Shown here: positions 23,862-35,573 of the stretch, piece by piece | Position numbering within the stretch: the stretch's first letter is position 1 | Layout: the number at the start of each line of letters is the position of its first letter | Source of the DNA: Molossus alvarezi | Taxonomy: Eukaryota > Chordata > Mammalia > Chiroptera > Molossidae | Length of the DNA stretch: 64,000 nt | Assembly: GCA_037176705.1 (NCBI GenBank) | Contig: CM073905.1 | Location: 31,032,986 to 31,096,985 of the forward strand | Direction: 5' to 3' | Program-made: the position numbers and the translations under genes | Notes under the pieces: model-generated | What the model saw: the letters and a program-made list of their open reading frames with translations, nothing else | Told to the model about the DNA's origin: nothing | The model's database searches: none

Positions 23862-25499
23862 TCTTAAACAGCGGCACACTGTTTGCAAACTTAGTAAAAA
23901 CTCTCTAGTAACTTTCAAGAGAGTTTTTAACTCTCTAGTTAAAAATCCGTCCAGTCGCACGGATGAGAGGAGTCTTCCTCAGTCAGCATTCACCCAACGG
24001 TTTATGAGTTAAAAGGTAAAAAAAAGAAAAGAAAAGAAAAGCCCAATACAACCATGTGAAGTTATTTCACATCAGCGAACTTCACGCTTGAAAAAGACAA
24101 AAATGGTCAGTTTCACGTTACGTATTTTTCCAAGGTTACCAAAAAGAGCTGGCCGTAACTGACTTCTTGATTCATGTAAAATCGGAATCACGAAGCCTTT
24201 CTGTCAGAGGATGCCACGTTCTCTTCCACGTTTCAAACACTTGAGATACGAACTAGACGCGGGTTACTTTCCAGTGTGATGCGGGGTGAAAACCAGCAAA
24301 GGGCTGTGCTCCGCGTCTGAGCCCCGATTCTCTGGGATTAGAGACGCGCTGGGGCCATCCTGAGCTCGGCGGCGCTCATGGCCAAGTGCAGGATGCTGCG
24401 ACTCGCTCCTGGGCCGGGGAGACGCGTTCATTTATCCAGGGACCTCAGCTGAACCCTGAATAGTCACTCTGCTGATGGAAGTTTCCAGGTCCCCTTCATG
24501 AACCCTGGACACGGGCCGGCAGCCTCCAAGCCCCGATTCCCTGGGTCTGATGAGAGACACCCTCACATGCTCCCAGTTGGAATCCACAGCCCCCTTTCCT
24601 CAGAGCAGCACCCCTGAACTGCGGTAGCTGCCCGTACTGCCCCCCGCCCCCTCGAGCTCTGCGCCCTGCCCACCTGCCAGGGGCGCGGCTCACACGGAGA
24701 ACTTTCTCGGGGCACCCCACTGTGGCTGCACCCCACTCCTGCTACTCTTACTGGCCTTTCAGAGAAGGAAGAGGGTGGTGGGAGTCCAGGACAGCTGAGA
24801 AGCATTTTCTAGAAAGAATTTAAAACTGGTCTTTGGAACATGAGCCGACAGAAGGCACTTGGGAGGGGGATTCACTGTGGTCCGAAAGTGACACATCAGC
24901 TGGGCACCTCCTCCAGCAAGCTTCCCCTTAAGTGAATCACATCTGGGCTCCTCCTCTTCCATCACCTGGTCCATCACCGTCCAGCGATGGGGCGGTGGGG
25001 CCAGAGATGGGGTGAGCAGCCCCTTGATAAGTAAGAGCCACCAGACCGGAGGGGGCCAGGGAGAGGCTGCGCCCTGGGGTCATGTCACTCCTGGAGCCAG
25101 CCGGCAAGAGGTCCTGGCCCCTCTGAGGTCAACCAGGTGTGGTGCTCCATCCCAAATGTGAGAACACGTGGGAAACACCTGGATAAAGTCACCAGCCGGT
25201 GCGTCACTGTGCAGCGAGTTACTCCATAATGCCTGGGGGTGGGCGGTGAGGGGTGTCTCCAATTCTCCTGGGCACCTGCTCCCAGCGAGGACATCAGCAT
25301 CCACTGAGGGAGACATTGACACACAACCAAGGGAAGTCCCCAGAGGACCTGTGCCAAAGATGAAGTTCTGGGAGGTCTGGAGAGAGATCTGGAGGAACAC
25401 GGGAATGTCCAGCCTCGGCTCATTGCTCTTGGAGGGGGCTGCCTGACCCAGGCGGTGAAGAGGCCACCCGCCCTGATGCCGGGGTCGGTGCCCTTAAAA
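23862..25499. other. Intergenic, nothing recognised
   Basis: Includes an A-rich (AAAAG)n stretch at 24010-24040. No gene or named repeat. Confidence 0.5.
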
Positions 25500-25640
25500 A
25501 GCTCTTCTGCAGAGTGGGTGCTAATCCTAGAAATCCATTTTCCAGATGAAGGAGCTGGAGCTCATCGAGGGGATGCTGCGTTGCCCAAGGTCTCAAGGTG
25601 AAAGAAGCAGGTGGTGGAGGATGGCGCCCCCCGGTGGGGT
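25500..25640 (+). repeat. MIR SINE fragment
   Basis: CATTTTCCAGATGAAGGAGC followed by GCTGCGTTGCCCAAGGTCTC matches the diverged MIR core. Confidence 0.55.
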
Positions 25641-25728
25641 GGGGTGGAGCTGGTTTCCCAGGTGGTCACAGGTCCGCAGGTGGGAAGAAGCCCTGAGCAC
25701 CTGGATTGTGTCTGATTCCCGCCCCAGG

Positions 25729-25746
25729 CCCTAGGGGGCAGCAGAG
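25729..25746 (+). promoter_or_regulatory. CTCF-like motif
   Basis: CCCTAGGGGGCAGCAGAG on + matches the CTCF core form with a CTAGGGGGCA centre. It faces opposite to the other four motifs. Motif match only. Confidence 0.38.
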
Positions 25747-25994
25747 CTCCACCACTGACCGTGCGCCTCCAGCGGACCGGACGCAGGTTCAAACACAGCT
25801 TCTGATGCTGGTGAGTGAGCCAGTCATGGAGACCAGGTGAGGTTTCCATTGTTTTGTGGGCGAACTGGGAGAACAGAACCTCTTCAGAGAGGGCCTCTCA
25901 CTCCATCGCGGACAGCGCAGACCCTCAGGGGCTCACCTGCGCTGCTCTGTGTTTCAGTACTTTTACTGGCCTCTGGTTTCGGAGAAGACCACAC

Positions 25995-26095
25995 ACAGGC
26001 AAAGAGAAGCAATGTGACTTCCCCAAGGTCACATGACCAGCAAGTGGCAGAGGCAGGATTTGAACCCAGGCCGTCCAGCTGCATCGAAACTACCT
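25995..26095 (+). repeat. MIR SINE fragment
   Basis: TGACTTCCCCAAGGTCACAT, GACCAGCAAGTGGCAGAGG and GATTTGAACCCAGGCCGTCC in MIR order. Confidence 0.8.
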
Positions 26096-28006
26096 CTGCA
26101 ATGGCTCCGGATTTAGGGGCAGCTCAACACAGAACGCACCCTGCTGTCCACTATTACAAGGGACCTCATTTCCGGGTGGCAGGTCAGTTCAATGCATGGA
26201 TGTGATCGATACTGTTATTATAAGAATATTTACGGGGTTCACCAGGGAGGGAGGGTGTGCCCCCCGCCCCCCAACACCAAGACTCTTAACGTCTTGAGTA
26301 AAAGAAATAAGTACTTAACCAGCTGCTGGCACATGACAGGTTTCTAAGTTATTTATAAAGAGCCTGCCGAAGTCTAGAGACTTCTACCAGGCAGAGGTGT
26401 GTTCTCTAGACCAAGAATAGCTCCCGAGGCTTGACAGGAGCCGTGTTCTGATGACATCAGAGCCGCAGCCCCCTCATGCACAGCCAGGAGAGTGGCAGTT
26501 TGGGGGACGCGGTTTCTCTCCAGCTTAGCAACGGCAGCCAGTGCAGGCTCGCCCGTGCCCTTGGGAGGCTGCACGGAGCCTAGGCCCTGATGGAGGTGTA
26601 GGGGGGCCGGTGACCCCCAAGGTGAGCAGGCTTTACCTTGAGTCTGGAGGTTTGTCATGGTCACTTATTCCCTCCCCTGCCGTCCCACGGTTCGCTGAAT
26701 GCTGGCCATCTGGCCTGACCAGTAGGACCAGGACAAAGGGCAGCGGTCAGCGGGGGGGGACGGGCAGGTCCCCGGCCAGCCCTGGCACTTGCATCTTCCC
26801 CCAGCAGTGAGAAGACATAGGTGCCTCTGTCCTGGTCACCCCTGCCTCCTCGTCACCTGAGGGGCCTCTAACTGGTGTGGACGGTCCCCCTCCGCCCACG
26901 GCACCCTGCCCACGGGGGATTCTCAGCTCTCGGCCCCACCGAGTCTGGACCTCCCAGATCCAAGGGACGGAGAACTCCGGTGGCATTAGCTCACGGTCCC
27001 AGCAGATGGCCACTGGCCCTCGCTGAAGTGAAAATAAGTTCTGGGGAGAGAATGCAAAGATTAAGTCCATCCCAGTGGAATTGGGGTTTCTGCCAGGAGC
27101 TGGGAGCTCTCAGAGATGTTAGAGGGACGGGGGTGGGGGTGGAGGACAGGGAACAGTTTACATGGGTTCATTTAAACCACTCTTCCAAGCTTGGGCACGT
27201 GTGTCTCTGTATGTCACTGGACGGGTGGGTTTGTGTGTCGTTCGTATTCACCGCACAGGGCTGTGGCCACAAAGCCGGGGGCACCATGCTTGACCGCCAC
27301 CGGGGTTTTTGGAGGTAACTGGCTGCACGTGAGTTTGACGTAGCCCCTTGCCTCAGTGTCCCCGTTTCTGCAGCGTGGTTTGCCTTCTGACATCTGGCAG
27401 GAGCCTGACGGGTCATGTTTCAGGAACTCGCCCCGACTCACTGGCAGAACCAGAACCCGAAGCGCTCCCTCCCCATTGGTTCAAGGAGGGACAAAGCCGG
27501 AGAAGACAAACCACTTGCGCAAGGTCACGGTGACATTCTCCCAGACCCTAATGTTCCCTTCATGAGGACTGTCCCTGCCCAGAGTGGCCTCAACTGCTCT
27601 GTGAGGCCAAAGGGGTGGAGGGTGGGCAACTGGCAGCGAGGAGACTCAGTGGTGCCACGTGGGAGCTGTCCCCCTGGCTGTGCAGCCCCCGGGACACGGG
27701 GCTGATGAGCTCGACTTTCAGCACAGCTGCAGAGCCTGGGCTCACTCTCCGGGGAAACCAGGTGCCAGAGGGGGCACCCCGCCACCCTGACCCAGCAGGC
27801 ACCTTTTCACCAACACCGGGGCCTCCTCGCACAGGGATTCCGTCCCAGTCCGTGTGCCGGCGCCGCCCAGGTACGCTTCGAGCAGGGAGACCGTGGTGCT
27901 GGGACCTGCCGGTATTGCAATCCCCTGGGGCATGAAGACACTGCCCCTGCCCAGCCCCCAGCCCACTGAACTGGGCTCTGGATGTGGTCTGAGCATCAGG
28001 AGCTTT
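26096..28006. other. Intergenic, nothing recognised
   Basis: GC-rich, ORF-dense on both strands without recognisable protein similarity. Weak MIR-like phrases near 27340 and 27510. Confidence 0.5.
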
Positions 28007-28020
28007 AAAAGCTCCCCTTG

Positions 28021-28275
28021 AGCCCTGGCCGGTTTGGCTCAGTGGTTAGAGTGTTGGCCCACAGACCAGAGAGACCCGGGTTCGGTTCCTGCTAAGGGCA
28101 TATACCTCGGTTGCTGTTTGTCCCCGGCCCTGGTTGGGGTCATGTTGGTGGCGGCCACTCAATGTGTCTCTCTCACGTCGATGTTTCTCTTTTTTCCTCC
28201 CTCTCTCCCTCTCACTCTAGCTGAAGATAAATGCAAAAATGTCCTCGGGTGAGGATAAAGAAAAAATTTTTTATA
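28021..28275 (+). mobile_element. VES-type bat SINE
   Basis: Sense copy from GAGCCCTGGCCGGTTTGGCT to the terminal block GTCCTCGGGTGAGGATAAAG and A/T-rich tail. Target duplications AAAAGCTCCCCTTG (28007-28020) and AAAAGCTCCCCTCG (28276-28289), one mismatch. Confidence 0.95.
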
Positions 28276-28289
28276 AAAAGCTCCCCTCG

Positions 28290-30109
28290 TGGTTTGAAAG
28301 TCCTCCCAAGAGAGACTCTAACCCATGTGCTGCTTCTAACTCTCTGTGTGCATCTGGACAGCTCACGTCCTGACTTCTGAACGCCCAGAAGCTCGTCCAA
28401 AGTGAGGGTCTTCTGTTTTCTGCCCCCTGACCAGGAAGTAAAAGCTCAGTGTGAGTGGCATGAAGGCACGTCCCAACTGCCGATTGGTAGACGGGGACAG
28501 GGGACTGTGCTGTCTGTCATCCAGCTCCTGGCCTCGCCGCTCTTCTTGGGAGGGCCCTGGTCAATCAGCCCTGACATGCACCGTGCAGGACCTGAGCCCA
28601 CAAAGTCCCCCTAGGCATTTCAGGACAGCCCCAGTCTCCTCCCCCTTGCCCTTACATTCTGCCCTGGACACCCCGGTGTCTGAGGTCCCCTGAAAGGGGT
28701 GCTGCCTTCCAGACGCCCAGCTCCTGGGGCCACCTCAGCACACACCCTCCTGTTCACCCTGAGCACAAGCCCGCAGGGGCCCTGTGTACCGAGTTCGCTC
28801 CTGTCTGCACCCCAGAAACTGATGGGCCCTCTCTTCACCCTGTGACATCCGGTGGCTCAGCTTGAGGCCAGGTTCCCCAAAAGCTGGGAGGCAGGGCTCA
28901 CAGGCAGAGGGACAGGCACAGCTTCCCCTGCACACAGTCCCCAGGCACGCTGGCCAGGGCAGGCACCTGCCCTCCACCCACTGGGACGTGTCCAGAACAT
29001 GCAGCTGTCCCTGGGCTAGTCCGTGCCCAGGGTCTCGGCTGCAGCGACAGAGCGCCCTCCAGGGGCCAGCACTGTGTCAGCACTTCAGGTAAAGGCTCAC
29101 GGACCCACTCTACAGATGGAGACCAAGGGTTGGAGAGGAAGGTCATTGCCTAAGGCCAAAGACAGGATCTGAACCCAGACCCCAACGTCACCCCGACCTC
29201 GACGGCACAGGCTCCCCCATTGGAGAGTACGTGGAAAGCACCCCAGTGATTCTATCTTCGCAGGCCCTGGGAACCTGCATTTTTATGCAAGAATGCAAAA
29301 GGCCCTGACATAAATGGTGGGGGACCAGCCCTGGAGAGTCCCTGCACCCCCGCCGGCACCCCCACCAGTTCCCCGCCTGCCCAGGCCCAGCCAGGCTCAC
29401 CCTTGCTGCATGGCCTTGACTCCCTGAACTTCCTCCCGGCTGAAGATGAGAGGGTTGAGCCAGCCAGTTCTGAGGGGCTCTTCATCGTGCCTTGAGCCCC
29501 CCCCAACTTGGCTCCCATGCGGGAGGGTGGAAGGGCTTCTCCTCTGGGTTTCTGCCCCCAGCGAGCCCCTGCACCAGGTCAGGCAGGGAACTCGGTCCTG
29601 GATTGTCACCTGCCTGTACGGGCAGTCGGGCTTGGAGGTCCGGCAGAGGGGCGCTTCCTCCGCCCAAGGGCCTCCTTTCTTCGTGAAGGGCAGCGCAGCC
29701 CCCCAGGGGAGCCGGCAGAGGCAGCTGAGAGTGGACATCTGTGAAGTGCAGCGTCAGCAGGAGCAGCCCCGAGCTCTGCTGAGTCAGCACAGCCCGGCGG
29801 CGGGCTCCCCACCCTGCCTCTCACCTCCCCTGCCCCGGGCCTGCCGGCCCCACGCCCCCGTCTGCCGAGCTGGCCCAAATGGTAGGTGCCGGCTGCCTCC
29901 TCTCCCAGGTAAGCCCCAAATTATCAACTGCGCCAGCTCGGAACCCCAACATATATTTATCATCCTGCCTCCTGGCACTGCGCCCAGGTCTCGCCCGTAT
30001 CTGCAGCCATCCCGGGAGTGAAGGGAGAGGGGACGGGGGACATGGCTGTGCCTGCTCCCCATCCTCACCCCCTGGCTGGGGGGTGCCGAGCTGAGCCAGG
30101 CCGGAGGCG
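28290..30109. other. Intergenic, one MIR fragment, otherwise nothing recognised
   Basis: A MIR-like block sits at 29095-29195 (TCTACAGATGGAGACCAAGG, CATTGCCTAAGGCC, GATCTGAACCCAGACC). The rest is GC-rich without an identified feature. Confidence 0.5.
29095..29195 (+). repeat. MIR SINE fragment
   Basis: Ordered MIR core matches around TCTACAGATGGAGACCAAGG and GGATCTGAACCCAGACCCC. Confidence 0.65.
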
Positions 30110-30321
30110 CTGTCCTATCCAGATGATTGAATAGTGTTCGGCCTTAAAAGGTAATGAAATACTGCTCTGGCCCGTGCGTCTCAGTGGTAAGAACGTCAAC
30201 CCAAGGACCAAAGGGTCACGGGTTCGATTCCCAGTCAAGGGCACAAGCCTGGGTTGCAGGTTTGATCCCCGGCCCTGGTCGGAGTGCCTGCTGCAAGCAG
30301 CCAGTCCATGTGTCTCTCTCA

Positions 30322-30363
<42 letters not shown>

Positions 30364-30705
30364 CCTCCCTCCCTTCCACTCGCTCTAAAAACCAATGGAC
30401 GAACCTTGAGAACATATTAAGGGAAAGAGTCCCGTCACAAAAGGTCCCATACTGTGTGACCCCACTCATATGAAATGTCCCGAACAGGCAAACCCACAGA
30501 GACAGAAAGCAGATTGGCGGTTTTCGGGGCCAGAGAGAACGGGAGGGTGGACGGGAAATAGGTAAAGGGGGGTTCCTCTGGTGCTGGTGAAATGTTCCCA
30601 CGCTGACCGTAGTGGAGGCTCAGTTCTGTGAGGGTGCTGAAACGCACCGCGGGGGACACTCCAACTGGAGGAGCTGGAGGACATGTGAATTACATCTCAA
30701 CAGGC
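30110..30705 (+). mobile_element. L1 3'-end fragment split by a SINE
   Basis: 30110-30165 reads CCTTAAAAGGTAATGAAATAC and 30400-30705 reads ACCTTGAGAACATATTAAGG, CATATGAAATGTCCCGAACA, AGACAGAAAGCAGATTGG and a final TGTGAATTACATCTCAACA. This is sense L1M 3' sequence in order with a SINE in the middle. Confidence 0.85.
30166..30399 (+). mobile_element. VES-type bat SINE inside an L1
   Basis: Sense SINE with head CTGGCCCGTGCGTCTCAGTG, a GGTTCGATTCC box B, and a long pure (CT)n run at about 30319-30360. It splits an L1 3' end. A short piece of the L1 seems to be missing at the junction. Confidence 0.9.
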
Positions 30706-30929
30706 CTCACCCCACAAACGACCGTCTACGTCCGAGACGCCTGGAGTTCTCACAGCAGAGGCCTCCCGGGCCTCCTGAATCAGCACCCGGAGAGGCCCAG
30801 GGACCCGAATTTCATCGGAACGCTGAGTGATCTGCATGCACACGGGGCTCAGAGAACCGTCCCTCCCTCTGGGGAGACGGTCCGGCCACCGCCTCTCTCC
30901 TGCGCGGGGGGTTTCACACGTGCAAACCG

Positions 30930-31345
30930 GCCCACCTCCTGGGCTGCTGAGACCAACGGCCACAAGCCTGGGGGCTCAAAGCAACACAAATTGATTATCT
31001 CACACTCGAGGGGTCTGAAGGGGGTCTCCCTGGGCTACCCAGGGGTCAGCAGGGCTGCGACCCTTCTGCAGCTCTAGGGGAGAATCATTCCCCTGCATTT
31101 TCCAGCTTCTGGAAACTGCCTGCAGCCCTTAGCTTGTGGCCCCTTCCTCCAGTTCAAAGCCATTCACTCTGACCCTCCTGCCTTCCTCTGTCACCTATAG
31201 GGACCCTTGGGATGACACCGGGCCCACCGGACCATGCAGGGTGACCTCCCCAAGGTCAGCTGCTCTGCCTCCTTAATTCTGCCTTCCATGTGACGGAACA
31301 GAGTTACAGGTCCTGGGGATTGGGACGTGGTCATCTGTAGGATGC
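30930..31345 (-). mobile_element. MaLR-like LTR, antisense
   Basis: CAAAGCAACACAAATTGATT, ATCTCACACTCGAGGGGTCT, GGTCAGCAGGGCTGCGACC, TAGGGGAGAATCATTCCCCT, TTTCCAGCTTCTGGAAACTG and CTTGTGGCCCCTTCCTCCAG, in the order of the reverse complement of an MLT1/MST-type LTR. No internal sequence is attached. Confidence 0.65.
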
Positions 31346-32039
31346 CTGTCCCCACATCGCGGATACTGAGTAAATAGAAGTAAGCCCACCTGGACCCCCT
31401 CCGGGGCGCTTGCATCTGTGCCTGAGAGGAGGCTCTGGGCAGAGCCTCTCACACGACTGTCCCTGTTTCTTCCCACCGCCCTCCCCTCCGCGAAGCCTGC
31501 CCAGCCGGCCGCTCCATGCACAGCAAAGGCGATGGCGACGTTTCAATAGAGTTTGGGCCCCTGCCACCTCCTCCTGCTACTCTGGTGAGTTTGTTTCTCG
31601 GACAACAATGCAGAGTTTGAAGCTTATCCAGGGACACGCTTCTATCTGCCCCCTGCAAGTTCCAGTAATAGTCCCTGTTTATGGTTATATAAATAATGAA
31701 AAGCCCGCTCAAGACACCTCCCCAGGGAGCCCCAGCCTCCTATTTTTAGTCGGTCAGCTCTCCCTCCCGAGGATCTGGGTCCCTCCCTCTGTGGTCTGGG
31801 TTGAGGTGGCAATGCTGGTGCCTGTGGTGGGAGGGGGAACAATTTTAAAATCCCTTTGCAGAGATCGCTCTCCCGAGGCTGAAAGCGATTTCCTAAGAAG
31901 TGAGGGCTGGGCAGAGGTATGAGTTCTGTTTGTTTGTCCCACTGGGGACTGAGGGCTCCCTGAAAGAGGAAGGACAGGCTGGCTGTTAAGTCCTGGATCT
32001 TTTCCTCCAAGGAGGGAACAGACAGCTGTGGAGGGTGTG
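31346..32039. other. Intergenic, nothing recognised
   Basis: No gene or repeat identified. Confidence 0.5.
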
Positions 32040-32185
32040 CTCCATGTCAGCCATTGTACCCTTGCTGAAGCCTCTTTATAAAGACGGGATTGTGGACCCA
32101 TTATACAGATGAGGGTGTCAAGGTTCAGGGCGGCAAAGTGAGCAACCCAAGGACACCCAACCAGGAATGCAGAGCCGATCCAGCT
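32040..32185 (+). repeat. MIR SINE fragment
   Basis: ACCCATTATACAGATGAGGG, then AAGTGAGCAACCCAAGGACA and a GAATGCAGAGCCGATCC block. Confidence 0.7.
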
Positions 32186-32839
32186 CGGATCTGCATCTGT
32201 CTCCCGCCGCACCCTGCCACCCAAGGTTAACTTAAAAGACCAGGTGCCTTGGGTGAGAAAGCGTTCTTTCAAAGATAACTTGAATTCAAAATGCAAATTG
32301 GGGATGGTTCTTCTCTGATTGCATTCACATGGAAACCGAACCCAGGAAATATGAGAGCAGCCTAAGAGCCTGAATGAGCTTAAGAAAAAAAAAAAAACTG
32401 TCCCTGTCAGAGGGAGACAGGCGTAGGGCACCTGTGGTGTTTCCCTCCCTGGCTGTACTTTAAGAGAGCATCACTAATCCTTACTTGTTTGAAGTGGTTT
32501 GGGCGTGGTCCTCTCTAACTCAGAGACTAAGCAAGACAGCACTTAGAGTCCCTGTCAATTTCTTGGAGTCAGTGGCCTAAAGATTAAAGGCGTCTTGTTA
32601 CCAGAACAGCTCCAAGCCTTGGCAACACCCCCAAGCTCAGCGATGAGAAGGATGGGGAGCGAGCTGGGTGAATGCTTTTAGGTGCTATTTACCCAGCTCC
32701 ACATCTGCACTCTGAGGCTGCTTTACAGCCTGTTCTGAAACACCTTGGTTTTCCCATCCATAAAATGGGCACGCGTTGGGTCCTTCTCCTCCAGGCTCCT
32801 GCAGCAGCTGGTACCCATTGGTGTGCCCTTTAGTGACGG
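32186..32839. other. Intergenic, nothing recognised
   Basis: No supported feature. A 12-13 base poly-A lies near 32384. Confidence 0.5.
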
Positions 32840-32998
32840 TCTGTTCATGTCCCTTTCATTCCAGCCTCTGGAATCCCTCAGGTCAGGGACTGACTCCTTC
32901 ACTGTAGAGTCTGAACTCCTGACACTAAATCGTGAGTGAGTGAGTGAATGAATGAGTGAATGGATGAATGAATGAATGAATGAATGAACATATGAATA
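32840..32998 (+). repeat. L2 3' end with (TGAA)n microsatellite
   Basis: CCCTCAGGTCAGGGACTGAC and TGTAGAGTCTGAACTCCTGA run into GAGTGAGTGAGTGAATGAAT and a (GAAT)n run to 32988. L2 elements normally end in TGAATGAA, so the microsatellite likely grew from the element's own tail. Confidence 0.75.
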
Positions 32999-33159
32999 AG
33001 GGCAACAGTTTACTGCAGTTGCCTTGGATGGCTCATAAGAATGAAGTGTTAAACATTCAGGAATTTTACAAGCCCAAATTGTTAACTTATTGGGAGCTTG
33101 AAATTGACCATGGTGGGCGTATTTATACCAGGAAATAAATCAGCAAATGCCACAGAGAT

Positions 33160-33345
33160 GGCTTCTCTCCCGTTTTCAGAGCCTGTTTACCAGCTCACCG
33201 TGGGGGAGCACTTACCACACTGGGCACTGTTTCAACACTTTACATCTAAGAATCCACATCTAACCCTCACAGCCACCGTTATTGTTGCCTTTTTTACAGA
33301 TGCGGAAACTGAGGCCCAGGGAGGCGAAGGCAGTCGCCTTCCCCG
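33160..33345 (+). repeat. MIR SINE fragment
   Basis: GAGCACTTACCACACTGGGC, TTTCAACACTTTACATCTAA, and TTTACAGATGCGGAAACTGA in MIR order. Confidence 0.8.
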
Positions 33346-35403
33346 GCACGAATGGGAGCGAGCCGGCTGTCCTGCCCGTCTCTGGGCTCAGCTGCCCGTC
33401 GGCTTCACAGGTACCCGCCATGCTCATCACGGCCCGGTTTCTAATCAGCTCCTCGGATGGAGAGACGCAGTTGCCTGGTGACTGAAGTGTTTCCCAACCC
33501 TCAGAAGGTCATGCTGCGTGCGGGAGGATAAAGATCACCACACGGGGTGCCCCTCATCCAGGGCTTCAGACAACAGATCCAATCAGCCGGCCAGACCCCA
33601 TGCGACGCTCCAGACCTCTTTCGTGACGCCAACAGAGCCATGGGTAAGATTGAATTAAAGCTGTGACGTCCTGGAACAGCGCCATGGGCTTTGTGTGGAG
33701 ACAGCCCTGCCACGTGGGTGTGCATCATTGCCAGCCAAGGGGGCAAAGCCCAGGCAGGGGGCAAAGCCCAGGCAGAGGGTGGGCGCCTCCGAAGATGATC
33801 ATGGGCCCCTCAAAGCTCAGCTTTAGGGATAACAGTCTCCAGGAACCCTTGTTCACCCCCCTGCGTGGTCACCTCCTCTGGGTCAGTGTCCCTACCCTTC
33901 TATCGGTTCCTGGACCCTCCAGAGCCCCGAGTATGGAGTACAGCCGGCCCTCCATAAATGTGCAGTGAATACCTGCAGAAAGGAAGGCGGGAAGCCCACA
34001 GATTGTGCATTGGCATCTGCACACCGGCTGCCACCAGGAGCTCCCAATTCTTTCCCCAGGCCCTGCCGTCAGGAATAAATCCCCTCGGTCACCACACCCC
34101 AGCCCTCTCTTGGCTAAGGTGGTGTGTTTGGCAGCAGACCCAGGAGAGCGGCAGAGACCCTGGGAAGGCCTCTGGGAGGAAGTGATTACCCTATGATCTG
34201 AAGAGGAAGCCCCAGCCACAGGAAGAGGGAGGGGGAGTTCTGGGCAGAAGGAACAAGTGTAAGTGCTTGTCTGGGAGCTGATAGGGGCCAGTGGGCCTTG
34301 AGATGAAGTGGACAGTGTAGACAGGTGGTGGAATAAACACCAGCTCCCTTCACCCGTACACTGGAGGGGGCCTCTCTGTGGTCACCTGAAGGGCAGAGCG
34401 GCACCCTGCACCCCTCACTGTCCCCGCACCATCCCAGGACCCCATTCCCACCCACACACTGCCCTTGGCTCCAGGAGCAGCCATGCCCAGGGGAGGAGAC
34501 GCAGTCTTGAGAACGCCTTTTTCCATATCCTCAGCAGAAAGCCCCATCATTGAATCCTTGAATAATTGAATGGGATAACATTCCAGGAACCAATGTTTTA
34601 AGTCAGAATAAAAGAGTTCCCAGCAGTTGTGGGTAATTCCCAGGGGGCCTGGGATCCCCCTTTCTGACCCCAGAGCCAGTCTGGGCTTCTAGATTCCTTC
34701 TGACCCAAACTGCAGTCTCTAGGTCAGCTGCTGTCTGATAGCCCATGGCTCCCCACGGTGAGGTCTCAGAACCACCCAAGGGTGCTTGTAAAATGTCCAT
34801 CCCAGGAGCTGCCCCAGCTCCCCGATGCCAAGAGTAATGGGCAGCTGGATTTTCAACCAGAACCAGGCTGATTCTGCTGCTCCAGCAGGTTTCAGGAGCC
34901 CCCTGGTGGTTCTGAAAGGCACCCCTGCCCCTGGAAAGGGTTGTGACCCTTGGCTTGGGCCTGTGGCCTGCAGCCATGGGCACCCCATCCCCAGAGCCCT
35001 GTGAACCTGATGTAGGTGAGCCCACCCAAACCTCTGTGAGCACTGGAGCACCCTTGCCCTCACCCCAGCACTATCGCAGAGCCTGGCACCCAGGACACGG
35101 AATACTTGCCCATCAGGGATGGCCCTGTCAGTCACCAAGCACCCTAGAGCCCTGAGTTTGGGAACTGGGAAGTTTTGACTTTGATTTTCAGCTCTCCTGT
35201 GTGACCTCTCTGGGAATGAGCTGCTCACTTGCAAAGTGGACTTGATTCCACAGAGACCACCTTGAGCCATGTCCCATGCCAGGCCCTTCTGATGGGCCTT
35301 TCACGAACTATACTATCCCCATTTTCAGGAGAAGGACTCCTGGCCAGGCAGGTGGCAGGACTAGCCCCCACCCCCCAGCCTGGCTGTCGAACCTGATCCC
35401 TTT
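33346..35403. other. Intergenic, upstream of TESC, little recognised
   Basis: Contains an 18-bp doublet GGGGGCAAAGCCCAGGCA near 33739-33775, an L2-like end at about 33930-33975 and one CTCF-like motif. No exon seen. Confidence 0.5.
34897..34910 (-). promoter_or_regulatory. CTCF-like motif
   Basis: AGCCCCCTGGTGGT on +, so the minus strand reads ACCACCAGGGGGCT, the classic CTCF core. Lies 1.5 kb upstream of TESC exon 1. Confidence 0.42.
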
Positions 35404-35573
35404 CAGTGGTTCTCAACCTTCCTAATGCCGCCACCTTTCAATACAGATCCTCATGGTGTGGTGACCACCAACCATAAAATTATTTTCGTTGCTACTTCCT
35501 ACTGTCATTTTGCTACTGTTATGTTTCAGGTGACCCCCAAAGGGGTCGCGACCCACAGGTTGAGAACCCCCGC
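35404..35573 (+). mobile_element. SPIN-like non-autonomous hAT element
   Basis: Starts CAGTGGTTCTCAACCTTCCT, continues AATGCCGCCACC, TTTCAATACAGATCCTCATG, ACCATAAAATTATTTTCGTT and ATTTTGCTACTGTTATG, and ends GGTCGCGACCCACAGGTTGA followed by GAACC. The terminal CAGTGGTTCTCAACCT and the closing AGGTTGAGAACC are inverted repeats. This is the pattern I know from SPIN/URR1-group hAT elements, with the middle deleted. The far right end is slightly altered, so no clear 8-bp duplication can be read. Confidence 0.75.

Noticed and set aside
28021..28100. tRNA gene in the SINE heads
   Set aside because: Box A- and box B-like sequences are present, but they belong to the tRNA-derived head of a SINE and continue into the SINE body and A-rich tail.
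31754..32431. 225-codon minus ORF
   Set aside because: It overlaps a MIR fragment and has no family resemblance.
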